A stretch of 64,000 nucleotides of DNA from Helicobacter cetorum (GTDB lineage: Bacteria; Campylobacterota; Campylobacteria; Campylobacterales; UBA6016): contig DZAX01000006.1 in NCBI GenBank assembly GCA_022729705.1, positions 35,989 through 99,988 of the forward strand. Direction: 5' to 3'. The notes below the pieces were generated by a model that worked only from the letters and a program-made list of their open reading frames with translations, did no database searches and was not told where the DNA came from. This document shows positions 7,824-15,457 of this stretch, piece by piece; within the stretch, counting starts at the first letter, position 1, and each line of letters begins with the position of its first letter. Made by a program: the position numbers and the translations under genes.

Positions 7824-8641
7824 AAAAGTACACCCAAAATAATATTTGCTCCCGCAAGGGTAAAAGCTGATTTGTAAAGCATGCGAACCATATCCGAATA
7901 GCATACCCTAGCGGTTGAGTTGTCGATTATTAAAACGACAAAAAAAGCGAAGACAGCGAGTGCTGCGCCAATTGCAAAGCTACTTCCGCCAAACAAAAAC
8001 ACAAGTGTAAAGACAAAAAGCATATCCAGCCACTTTGCCGTATAGACCGCCTCATAAAAAATTCCCGAAAACTCTATCTCCGCTCCACCGACTATCTCTT
8101 GATGCGCCTCAGCCGCGTCAAAAGGGGATTTTTTGAGAAGCCCCGGAAGAGCTATAAGCAACGCCGCAAAACCTAAAATAGATGGAAGAAACGAGGCGGG
8201 AGCGTTAAGAATTTTTGAGACTTCAAAGCTTCCCGTGTGTAGATAAAACGCTATCGCCGTAAGTATCAGTATAGGCTCTAAAGCCGATATAGCGATAAGT
8301 TCTCTTGTGGAACCAATGCGACTATACGTCGATTTTGCCGAATATCCGGCGACAATCAAAAGCGACGTTGAGAGTAGGTGAAAAAATATAGCGACAAGCA
8401 AGTCCCCGCCAAAAAATAGCACAGACAAAGCGACCCACGCCGCCAAAAAGTGCATAACGCCCATAAAAGCGTGATATGAGTGAAGTATCATCGGACGCTT
8501 ATCTGCAAGCTTAAAAAGGTCGTAAAAGGGTTGCAAAATAGGGGGACCTTTTCGCGATTGCATTCTAGCCTTTAGCTTTCGCTCCACACCGTAAAGTAGC
8601 CCTCCAAAAATTGGAGCTAAGAGTATAAGAAGCCAGCTCAT
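7820..8641 (-). CDS. echB: Ech-type hydrogenase membrane subunit EchB (NuoH-like)
   Basis: Integral membrane subunit, 273 residues, of the NuoH/HyfC/EchB family that links the catalytic arm to the ion-pumping antiporter subunit. Seen are KLKARMQSRKGPPILQPFYD near the N-terminus and LKKSPFDAAEAHQEIVGGAE, the charged cytoplasmic loop conserved in NuoH-type proteins, among about eight hydrophobic segments. Translationally coupled to echA and echC through four-base overlaps. Confidence 0.9.
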   Translation of the reverse strand: MSWLLILLAPIFGGLLYGVERKLKARMQSRKGPPILQPFYDLFKLADKRPMILHSYHAFMGVMHFLAAWVALSVLFFGGDLLVAIFFHLLSTSLLIVAGYSAKSTYSRIGSTRELIAISALEPILILTAIAFYLHTGSFEVSKILNAPASFLPSILGFAALLIALPGLLKKSPFDAAEAHQEIVGGAEIEFSGIFYEAVYTAKWLDMLFVFTLVFLFGGSSFAIGAALAVFAFFVVLIIDNSTARVCYSDMVRMLYKSAFTLAGANIILGVLL

Positions 8642-10476
8642 ATATTTAACGCTCCTATTATGATGATTAGAGCAAACAGCGCCAACGAAACCATATTGGC
8701 GGATTTTTCTATATTTTTTGCGGGGTTAAAATAAAAAGAGTAAGCGTTTGCCTCTATTCGCTCTCCGCAAGTATAAGGGGTTGCCTTGTCTACGCCCTTG
8801 AATCTTATCCTTGTCGCAAGAATTGGAGCGACTCCAAGCAGTAAAAACGCCGCCAAAATGTGCCAAAACTCCAATGTTCCAAACGGCAAAACAATACCCC
8901 AAAAATCACCGCTAATCGGTACTGCCGCAGAGGCTACAAAGGCGGCGTTTTCTTTGAAAAAGCCGCCGATTACAGGAGAGATAAAGACGGCAAAACCCAA
9001 TAGGAAGATACCCAACACAAGCGGCGCTATAAGATAAGAGTACTCCTCCAAACCTTTTTTGGCGTCGTCGTTTGCAATAAATCTACCGACTGTTTTGAAG
9101 TATAAAAGCGTAAGGGCTACGCTCCCAACTGCTATAAAAAAGATGAGCAACATAACAAGTGCTCCATTAAATCCGACGACGCCTTCGTATGCGAGCCATT
9201 TTGCAAAGAATACGCCAAAAGGCGGAAGAGCTATGCTTAAAAATCCAAGGATTATGAGAGAGGTAAGTATCGGTGCCCTGGTAATGAGACCCTCTACGGA
9301 CTCTATACTTTTAATATGATACTGTTTTTCCAAAATTCCGGCGCACATAAAAAGCATCGCTTTTGAAACGCCGTGAAAAATAATAAGCAACATACAAGCA
9401 AGTATAGTAAGAGGCGTTCCAAGCGAGGCCGTCATAACCATCAAACCAAGTAGCGAAATAGTCGAATATGCGAGTATCTTTTTGAAGCTATCTTCTCTTA
9501 GGGCTAAGGCGGCGGAGATTAAAAACGATATAGCTCCGATAAGAGCCACCCCCGCTCCTACGGCTGTTCCTGCAATTACCGGAGAGATTTTTAGGATTAG
9601 ATACGGAGCTATTTTTACCATTGTGGAGGAGTGAAGTATCGCGCTAACCGGAGTGGGCGCCACCATCGCCCCAAGAAGCCACGGTGAAAAAGGCGCCTGA
9701 GCTCCTTTGATAAGAGCGGCTACCGATATAAGAGCGGCAAAAAGCGCCAAATACTCTCCGCCGTGCGATAAAATCTCAGATATGTATACAGTATGAAATT
9801 GCGACTTTGCGATAAGGGCGGCAAGCAAAAGCGCAACGCCCCCTATTTGATTCATCCAAAGAGCCGTGCGGGCGTTTTGTTTTGACTCTTCGTTGTTTCT
9901 AAAGCCGATTAGCCAGAAGCTAGCTAGCGTAGTCATCTCAAAAAATAGAAACAGCCATTTGATATTGTCGGCTGATACAAGTAGATTCATAACGCCCAAA
10001 AATGCGGTCAAAATAGCCAAAAACACCGCTTGTTTTGATGTGTCATCGGTTTCATCTTTGATGTATCGAACGGCGTAGATAAGTATTAGCGAGCCTACTA
10101 TATTGATAAGTAAAAACATAAATACGGAGAGCTTATCAACTACAATGTCATACCCTTCTTTTGAAGAGAAACTCTCAAGCGCAAACAAAAAAGCTACTTG
10201 GGTGAGACTGAGTAACAAAATTCTTTTATCTTTACTTTTGAAGCCTATATATGTAAAGTAGCCCAAAAGAGCTATGTCCAAAAGAAGAAATGGAAAATTC
10301 AGATATGAGGCTGATAGTTTAAAGCTCGCCTCGTACGAGGTATAGACAAGCGTAGAAGCCGCTATCAAAAATATAGAGGCACCAAGAACCGCATAAGAGG
10401 CGTATCGTTTAAGCGTTACGGCGCCGATGGCGGCAAAAAAAGGAAAAAGGAAGAGAACAATCAGATATTCTTGCAT
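8638..10476 (-). CDS. echA: Ech-type hydrogenase membrane subunit EchA (NuoL/HyfB-like)
   Basis: First gene of the operon, 612 residues, a multi-spanning antiporter-like subunit related to NuoL, HyfB and Mrp-type proteins. Segment AQAPFSPWLLGAMVAPTPVS and the following LHSSTMVKIAPYLI carry the conserved lysine and histidine region for proton or sodium translocation; about 15 hydrophobic segments are visible. It should couple hydrogenase electron transfer to ion pumping. The ATG at 10476 faces arsR across a 149-base divergent region with a plausible extended -10. Confidence 0.9.
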   Translation of the reverse strand: MQEYLIVLFLFPFFAAIGAVTLKRYASYAVLGASIFLIAASTLVYTSYEASFKLSASYLNFPFLLLDIALLGYFTYIGFKSKDKRILLLSLTQVAFLFALESFSSKEGYDIVVDKLSVFMFLLINIVGSLILIYAVRYIKDETDDTSKQAVFLAILTAFLGVMNLLVSADNIKWLFLFFEMTTLASFWLIGFRNNEESKQNARTALWMNQIGGVALLLAALIAKSQFHTVYISEILSHGGEYLALFAALISVAALIKGAQAPFSPWLLGAMVAPTPVSAILHSSTMVKIAPYLILKISPVIAGTAVGAGVALIGAISFLISAALALREDSFKKILAYSTISLLGLMVMTASLGTPLTILACMLLIIFHGVSKAMLFMCAGILEKQYHIKSIESVEGLITRAPILTSLIILGFLSIALPPFGVFFAKWLAYEGVVGFNGALVMLLIFFIAVGSVALTLLYFKTVGRFIANDDAKKGLEEYSYLIAPLVLGIFLLGFAVFISPVIGGFFKENAAFVASAAVPISGDFWGIVLPFGTLEFWHILAAFLLLGVAPILATRIRFKGVDKATPYTCGERIEANAYSFYFNPAKNIEKSANMVSLALFALIIIIGALNI

Positions 10477-10504
10477 TTGAGCGCTCTTTTTTTGGGTTTG
10501 GTTT

Positions 10505-10510
10505 ATTCTA
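10505..10510 (-). promoter_or_regulatory. Possible -10 box of the ech operon
   Basis: Minus-strand TATGCTAGAAT contains TAGAAT preceded by a TG element (extended -10), about 28 bases before the echA start. No clear -35 box is seen, which is common in Campylobacterota. Prediction from sequence only. Confidence 0.4.
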
Positions 10511-10585
10511 GCATAAATAGTTTACCAATAGGTTATGTTTGGCTTATTAGGGAGCTTTAAGCAAATAAGAAGAAAAAAAATACTA

Positions 10586-10601
10586 ATATATCCGCATATA
10601 T
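10586..10601. promoter_or_regulatory. Possible ArsR operator
   Basis: ATATAT CCGC ATATAT is a 6-bp inverted repeat centred 32 bases before the arsR start. AT-rich interrupted palindromes at this position are usual operators for ArsR/SmtB repressors. The same region could affect the divergent ech operon. Confidence 0.45.
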
Positions 10602-10625
10602 AGATACATTGGAAAATTATAAAAT

Positions 10626-10961
10626 ATGGAAGAGTTTCTAAGAGCCGTTGCGGCGTTAAATGATGAGAGCAGGGTGAGAATAGCGGCTTTTTTGGCGCGA
10701 AACGGAAAGTGTTGCGTGTGCGAGCTTGAAGCCTCTCTTTCAATGCCGCAATCAACGCTCTCAAGGCATCTAAAAATACTAAAAGACGCAGGATTTTTGA
10801 TAATTTCAAAAGTCGGTGCTAGGAGCTACTATGAACTATCCGCACGAGCGTCGCTACAAAAAAATCTACTAGTTAATATGGAAGCTATAGAGCTAGAACT
10901 CCCACAAAAAATAGACGCAGACGATATAGGTAAAATTAAAATTTTAAGGAGACAACAATGA
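10626..10961 (+). CDS. arsR: ArsR-family metalloregulator
   Basis: Winged-helix repressor of 111 residues. The ArsR metal-site signature is visible as KCCVCEL (Cys29, Cys30, Cys32), where arsenite binding to cysteines releases DNA, and the recognition helix region is MPQSTLSRHLKILKDAGFL (about 40-58). It overlaps arsC by four bases and heads the arsenic operon, so it likely represses its own transcription. No strong Shine-Dalgarno precedes ATG 10626. Confidence 0.92.
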   Translation: MEEFLRAVAALNDESRVRIAAFLARNGKCCVCELEASLSMPQSTLSRHLKILKDAGFLIISKVGARSYYELSARASLQKNLLVNMEAIELELPQKIDADDIGKIKILRRQQ

Positions 10962-11371
10962 AAAACGTATTGATACTTTGCACCGGAAACTCATGTCGTT
11001 CTATTATGGCGGAAGCTCTCGTAAACGCCTATTTGGGCGAGCTTGATATAAAAGCCTACTCTAGCGGAGTGGCTCCAAGCGGAGAGGTAAACCCTGACGC
11101 TATTGAAGCGTTGCAAAAAGAGGGGATTAATGTAGAGGGACTACACTCAAAGACGCTAGCTACTTTGGATGGTATAAATTTTGAACTAGTCGTTACCGTG
11201 TGCGACCACGCCAAAGAGACGTGCCCAATGTTTCCGGGCATGGTTAAAGTTCTGCACGTCGGTTTTGAAGACCCTAGCGGTAAAGCGAAAGAGGAGTATA
11301 CAAAAACGCTTTTTGAGATAAAAGAGGGGTTGCTTGTAAAAATCAAAGACGCTTTAGGGCTGGGTGCTTAA
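10958..11371 (+). CDS. arsC: Thioredoxin-coupled arsenate reductase
   Basis: A 137-residue protein of the low-molecular-weight phosphatase fold. The P-loop CTGNSCR gives Cys8 and Cys13 (CX4CR), and Cys82 and Cys89 (VCDHAKETC) form the redox relay known from Staphylococcus aureus pI258 ArsC; the DP general-acid pair is in GFEDPSG. The enzyme reduces arsenate to arsenite in the cytoplasm with thioredoxin as reductant. Lies between arsR and a permease that would export the product. Confidence 0.93.
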   Translation: MKNVLILCTGNSCRSIMAEALVNAYLGELDIKAYSSGVAPSGEVNPDAIEALQKEGINVEGLHSKTLATLDGINFELVVTVCDHAKETCPMFPGMVKVLHVGFEDPSGKAKEEYTKTLFEIKEGLLVKIKDALGLGA

Positions 11372-11374
11372 TCT

Positions 11375-12325
11375 ATGTGGCAAGAGGTGGTAGATGTTTT
11401 TGTATATGATTGGCTCGCTATGTCAAAAGACGATAAGCTCTCTAATGCGCTAAACTTTTTCGTCTATGATAGCGTCAAAATCATCTTTCTCTTAACCATC
11501 ATAATTTTTTTTGTGACGCTTTTGCGCTCCTATTTTTCTACGGAGAAAGTAAGAGCGTATCTCTCAAAAAAACATGAGTTTGTAGGTAATGTCTTCGCGG
11601 CTCTTTTTGGGATTATCACGCCCTTTTGCTCATGCTCGGCTATCCCCTTGTTTCTTGGTTTTTTGCAAGCCCGTATTCCGCTTGGCGTGACGTTTAGCTA
11701 TCTTATCTCTGCGCCTTTGAACAATGAAATTGCGATTGCTATGCTCTTTACGATGTTTGGCTGGAAAGTGACGGCTCTTTATATAGGTTTTGGGCTTTTG
11801 GTTGCGATAATCGGCGGTATCATCATCGGTAGGCTGGGGCTGGAAAAAGAGATATTGATAGAGGTAAAACCGATAGATGGCGAGATAACGGCTCAAATAC
11901 AGAAAATAGCGTTTAAGACAAGAGTAAAAGACGCTATGGAGTATACAAAAGATATTTTACGCAAAATTTGGATTTATATACTCCTTGGCGTCGGCGTAGG
12001 TGCGTTTATCCACGGGTATGTGCCGACTGAGTTTATAGCGTCTATCGCCGGAGCAAATAATCCTTTTGCCGTGCCTATCGCCACGCTTCTCGGTGTTCCG
12101 ATGTACTCAAACGCCGCAGGAGTAATGCCACTTATAGAAGTGTTGACCGCAAAAGGAATGCTTATAGGCACTGCTCTAAGCTTTATGATGGCCATAACGG
12201 CTCTTAGCTTGCCGGAGGCGGTGATACTAAAGAGAGTGATGAGCGTAAAACTTATCGGAATATTTTTCGGTATTGTGACGCTGGGGATTATTGGCGTTGG
12301 ATATTTGTTTAACGCTATTTTATAA
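11375..12325 (+). CDS. COG0701 permease (ArsP-like), arsenic operon
   Basis: Membrane protein of 316 residues with about eight hydrophobic segments and the family motif TPFCSCSAIPLFLGF near residue 88, repeated in degenerate form as GVPMYSNAAGVMPL in the second half, as expected for the inverted-repeat permeases of COG0701. ArsP members of this family export trivalent organoarsenicals; position after arsR-arsC makes arsenic efflux likely, but substrate is inferred. It starts three bases after the arsC stop. The 3' end has a diverged duplicate at 13949-14032. Confidence 0.82.
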   Translation: MWQEVVDVFVYDWLAMSKDDKLSNALNFFVYDSVKIIFLLTIIIFFVTLLRSYFSTEKVRAYLSKKHEFVGNVFAALFGIITPFCSCSAIPLFLGFLQARIPLGVTFSYLISAPLNNEIAIAMLFTMFGWKVTALYIGFGLLVAIIGGIIIGRLGLEKEILIEVKPIDGEITAQIQKIAFKTRVKDAMEYTKDILRKIWIYILLGVGVGAFIHGYVPTEFIASIAGANNPFAVPIATLLGVPMYSNAAGVMPLIEVLTAKGMLIGTALSFMMAITALSLPEAVILKRVMSVKLIGIFFGIVTLGIIGVGYLFNAIL

Positions 12326-12426
12326 ATGGTTCCAAGCTTATAAGATTATACTGGCGGCGGCACTTGACAAAGATATAAAATAGGCGTTGCCCTACCTTTT
12401 AAAAAAATAAAGACTAAGGTTTCATT

Positions 12427-13908
12427 ATGTTTACACTAAAAAATTACGACACAAGCAATGTCAAAAATGACTTGTTATCAGGTTTGGTTGTCGCAATAGC
12501 TCTTATCCCCGAAGCTATCGCCTTTTCGTTTGTCGCCGGACTTAGCCCGATTGTCGGGCTATATACGGTTTTTATACTTGGTCTCGTGACCGCTCTTATG
12601 GGCGGCAAACCCGGAATGATTAGCGGGGCTACGGGGGCGGTCGTCGTCGTTCTCGCCTCTTTGGCGATAAACTACGGATTGGAGTATGTACTAGCGACTG
12701 CCGTAATGGCGGGACTTATTCAGATAACTTTTGGAGTGTTGAAGCTCGGTAAGCTTATCCGCCTAGTCCCGCAACCGGCGATATTCGGTTTTGTAAACGG
12801 TCTAGCAATAGTCATCGCCATGAGTCAGCTTAAGATGTTTGATGGTGAGGGGGCTACTATGTATGCTCTTGTAGCGTTCACAATGGCAATTATGTTTTTC
12901 TTGCCCAAATACACAAAAGCGGTACCTGCAGGACTTGTGGCTATTGTTGCGGTGACGCTTATCGTGATATTTGGCGATTTGCATACAAAACAAGTAGGAG
13001 ATCTAGCAAATATAGGCGGCTCTTTCCCAACTTTTCATCTGCCAGGTGTACCTCTTGATTTGAACACTCTATTTATCATCGCTCCATATGCGTTTATTGT
13101 CGCCATGGTAGGTCTCATCGAGTCGCTTTTGACTCTTGCTGTGCTTGATGAGATGAGCGAAAAAAGAGGAAGCGGCAATAAAGAGTGCGTGGCACAAGGG
13201 ATTGGTAATACTCTATGCGGAATTTTTGGAGCAATGCCGGGATGTGCGATGATAGGTCAATCCATCATCAACTTCACATCAGGCGGTCTTACTCGTCTAT
13301 CTTCCACAACCGCCGCAATACTCGTTATTATCTTTGTCGTTAGTATCTCCGATGTTATCTCTCAAATCGCTATCGCTGCGCTTGTAGGCATCATGTTTAT
13401 GGTATCCGTCGAGACTTTTGAGTGGGCGAGCGTGAATAGGCTAAAGAGGATGAAAAGGGCGGATGCACTGATTTTGGTGAGCGTGACCGTGATTACTGTA
13501 TTTGCAGATCTTGCTATTGCTGTTGCGTCAGGCGTTATTATCTCTGCTCTCGTGTTTGCATGGGAGCATGCGAAGATCACTTATACGGCAAAAACAGAAG
13601 AGGACGGCACAAAAGTGTATGAGCTTGACGGACCTCTGTTTTTTGGTTCCGCAACGAGATTTGCCAATGAGATTTTCAAAGCAGAGAGCGACCCCGATAA
13701 TATCGTGATAGACTTTAGTAATTCAAGAGTGATGGACTCAAGCGGCGTCGAGGCGATAGATAAGGTGAGCAAAAAATATACAGAAAGCGGCAAAAGCGTA
13801 AAACTAAGACACCTCAGTAACGACTGCATGCAGGCTCTTAAAGACGCCGGACCGTATTGTGTGCATGAGCTTGACGATCCGACTTATAAGGTGGCGAGAG
13901 ACGTTTAA
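12427..13908 (+). CDS. SulP-family anion transporter with STAS domain
   Basis: Transporter of 493 residues. The first 380 residues are hydrophobic with SulP signatures (LIPEAIAFSFVAGLSPIVGL and SGATGAVVVVLASLA); the last ~95 form a cytoplasmic STAS domain with DFSNSRVMDSSGVEAID. SulP proteins carry sulphate, bicarbonate or other anions; in autotrophic Campylobacterota bicarbonate uptake is a reasonable guess, but the sequence does not decide. It is not obviously an arsenic gene and lies between the permease and a stray copy of a permease 3' end, as if inserted there. Confidence 0.88.
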   Translation: MFTLKNYDTSNVKNDLLSGLVVAIALIPEAIAFSFVAGLSPIVGLYTVFILGLVTALMGGKPGMISGATGAVVVVLASLAINYGLEYVLATAVMAGLIQITFGVLKLGKLIRLVPQPAIFGFVNGLAIVIAMSQLKMFDGEGATMYALVAFTMAIMFFLPKYTKAVPAGLVAIVAVTLIVIFGDLHTKQVGDLANIGGSFPTFHLPGVPLDLNTLFIIAPYAFIVAMVGLIESLLTLAVLDEMSEKRGSGNKECVAQGIGNTLCGIFGAMPGCAMIGQSIINFTSGGLTRLSSTTAAILVIIFVVSISDVISQIAIAALVGIMFMVSVETFEWASVNRLKRMKRADALILVSVTVITVFADLAIAVASGVIISALVFAWEHAKITYTAKTEEDGTKVYELDGPLFFGSATRFANEIFKAESDPDNIVIDFSNSRVMDSSGVEAIDKVSKKYTESGKSVKLRHLSNDCMQALKDAGPYCVHELDDPTYKVARDV

Positions 13909-13948
13909 AAACCCAAAATGTGAGAATTAATCAGAGGGTTCAATTATA

Positions 13949-14032
13949 AGTCTAAAGTTAATTACGGTATTTTTCTCTACCGTAACTTTTGGAATAATCG
14001 GTGTTGGATATTTATTTAATGCAATTTTATAA
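13949..14032 (+). pseudogene. 3' end remnant of a second COG0701 permease
   Basis: These 84 bases translate to 27 residues ending FGIIGVGYLFNAIL then TAA, nearly the same as the end of the intact permease (LGIIGVGYLFNAIL at 12325), with silent differences in most codons. No start or upstream body is present, so it is the tail of a related gene, directly followed by the small redox protein. It shows that the redox gene originally followed a permease of this family. Confidence 0.8.
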
Positions 14033-14041
14033 GGGGACAAA

Positions 14042-14272
14042 ATGACAATAGAGATACTCGGAACCGGTTGTACAAAGTGTAAAATGTTATACGAAATTAC
14101 TCAAAACGCTGTAAATAAAGCCGGAATAGATGCGCAGATAATAAAGGTGGAAGATCCGTTGGCTATCTTGAGTTATGGAGTTATGACGACGCCCGCCCTT
14201 GTTGTGGATACAATTGTAAAGACGCAAGGCAAGCTTCCTAGCGCCGATGAGATTATAGAAATGTTAAGGTGA
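14042..14272 (+). CDS. Small thioredoxin-like CxxC protein (redox-active disulfide protein 2 family)
   Basis: A 76-residue thioredoxin-fold protein with the active-site pair Cys10-x-x-Cys13 (GTGCTKC) and the cis-proline region MTTPALVVD. Genes of this family commonly follow COG0701 permeases, and here it follows a permease tail. It probably acts as a thiol reductant or metal chaperone for that transporter. RBS AAGGGGAC precedes ATG 14042. Confidence 0.85.
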   Translation: MTIEILGTGCTKCKMLYEITQNAVNKAGIDAQIIKVEDPLAILSYGVMTTPALVVDTIVKTQGKLPSADEIIEMLR

Positions 14273-14273
14273 A

Positions 14274-14444
14274 ATTGTTACTTTTTTTATTGAGCTACTT
14301 GCAAATATTCTTCTTGTGATAGCGTTTATTCATCTTCAAGGCGTGGCGTTGCATATTGCGCTACATAAAGATGGTATTGCAATAGGTTCTTTGAATTTTT
14401 GGCAAAAAGCGATAGCCGCTATTTGGTTTGTTATAAAGGAGTAG
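14274..14444 (+). pseudogene. Short hydrophobic open frame, probable remnant of a membrane protein
   Basis: The frame 14274-14444 reads without stops and begins with IVTFFIELLANILLVIAFI, then a polar loop and LNFWQKAIAAIWFVIKE, i.e. two potential membrane segments. There is no ATG; GTG 14316 is the only usual start codon. It ends eight bases before the ThiF-like start. It may be a decayed membrane gene or a very small protein. I do not recognise the family. Confidence 0.35.
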
Positions 14445-14449
14445 ATAGT

Positions 14450-15130
14450 TTGCAAGAAGAGTATTTTGCAAGGCAATACGCCCTTTGGGGCAATGAGACT
14501 CAAGAGGGATTAAAAACAAAAAAAATCGCAATTATCGGTTGCGGCGGGCTTGGTTCCACGCTTGCCATTACGCTAGGCTCTAGCGGAATAGGCGAGATAC
14601 ATTTGGTGGATTTTGACGTTGTCAGCGTACACAATATTCATCGGCAGATAGCTTTTAGGCTTGGCGACGAGGGGCGTTATAAAGCCGAGGTTGTCGGCGA
14701 ACTACTAAAAAGTAGGTATGAGGGCGCCGAAGTAACGACGCATACCGCCACATTTTGTGAGTTTGTCAAAAAAAATATAGAAATAGACTTACTGATAGAC
14801 GCAACCGACAATTTGCCAAGTAGGGCGTCTTTGGAGGAGTACGCAAAAGCTCATAATATTCCTTGGCTATACGCCTCCGTTGAGGCGTGGCACGGACAAG
14901 TGTGCTTGTTTGAAAACGGCGAGTTTGCAAAATCTATGGTGATAAACGATAGAAAACCAGAGGGCATAGCTCCGCCGATAGTAGCCTTTATCGCGGCGTT
15001 TGAAGCAAATATCGCCCTTCGTTACCTCGCCGGATTGCCCGTTGCCTCCGATATACTAAATTATCTCTACTTTGACGCAAATGGAGAGCTTTGCCACAAA
15101 AAGTTTACCACACCAAGACGCGATAATTAA
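14450..15130 (+). CDS. ThiF/MoeB-family adenylyltransferase
   Basis: E1-like enzyme of 226 residues. The nucleotide-binding motif GCGGLG is at residues 30-35, with VDFDVVSVHNIHRQ and DATDNLPSR as the further conserved acidic and arginine segments. Family members adenylate the C-terminal Gly of sulphur carriers such as ThiS or MoaD. No zinc CxxC pairs are evident, as in short ThiF types. The start is TTG 14450, eight bases after AAAGGAG (14435-14441); the frame opens at 14399 but that part lacks a ribosome site. No thiamine or molybdopterin genes are nearby, so the partner is unknown. Confidence 0.85.
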   Translation: MQEEYFARQYALWGNETQEGLKTKKIAIIGCGGLGSTLAITLGSSGIGEIHLVDFDVVSVHNIHRQIAFRLGDEGRYKAEVVGELLKSRYEGAEVTTHTATFCEFVKKNIEIDLLIDATDNLPSRASLEEYAKAHNIPWLYASVEAWHGQVCLFENGEFAKSMVINDRKPEGIAPPIVAFIAAFEANIALRYLAGLPVASDILNYLYFDANGELCHKKFTTPRRDN

Positions 15131-15353
15131 ATGGTATACCGATTTTCTGGAGCCTTTTTGCATATTTTCAAGAGTTGCACTCATATTTTGCAGTTCTGAT
15201 TTTGCCTGATTTGCGGCGGCTGTTTCGGCTTCTGATTTGAGCGTAAAAAGCGGAGCGTCTTTGGCGACTCGCTCTCCTTTTTTGACAAATATTTTCTCCA
15301 CTCTACCGCTTTGAGAAGAGGCAATATTGACAAAATCACCCCCTATGTAGCCC
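15131..15353 (-). pseudogene. Remnant of HlyD-family membrane fusion protein
   Basis: Minus-strand translation gives GGDFVNIASSQSGRVEKIFV, then KKGERVAKDAPLFTL and a coiled-coil start (ETAAANQAKSELQNM), which is the biotinyl-lipoyl half-motif and helical hairpin start of HlyD/YhiI-type fusion proteins. The frame then runs into the antisense of thiF. There is no start codon upstream and no C-terminal half. The remainder of the gap (15354-15457) holds the ychF promoter region. Confidence 0.65.
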
Positions 15354-15457
15354 TAACAACGTAGCGTTTTTTTATTGTACACCAAAAACGCTCATGCCCC
15401 TATTTAGCTGTTTTGTGCTATATTCCGCCTAAAACTAACTGTAATTAAAGGCTAAAA

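Noticed and set aside
12364..12381. TTGACA plus TATAAAAT as sulP promoter
   Set aside because: The two boxes are only a few bases apart, so they cannot form one promoter.
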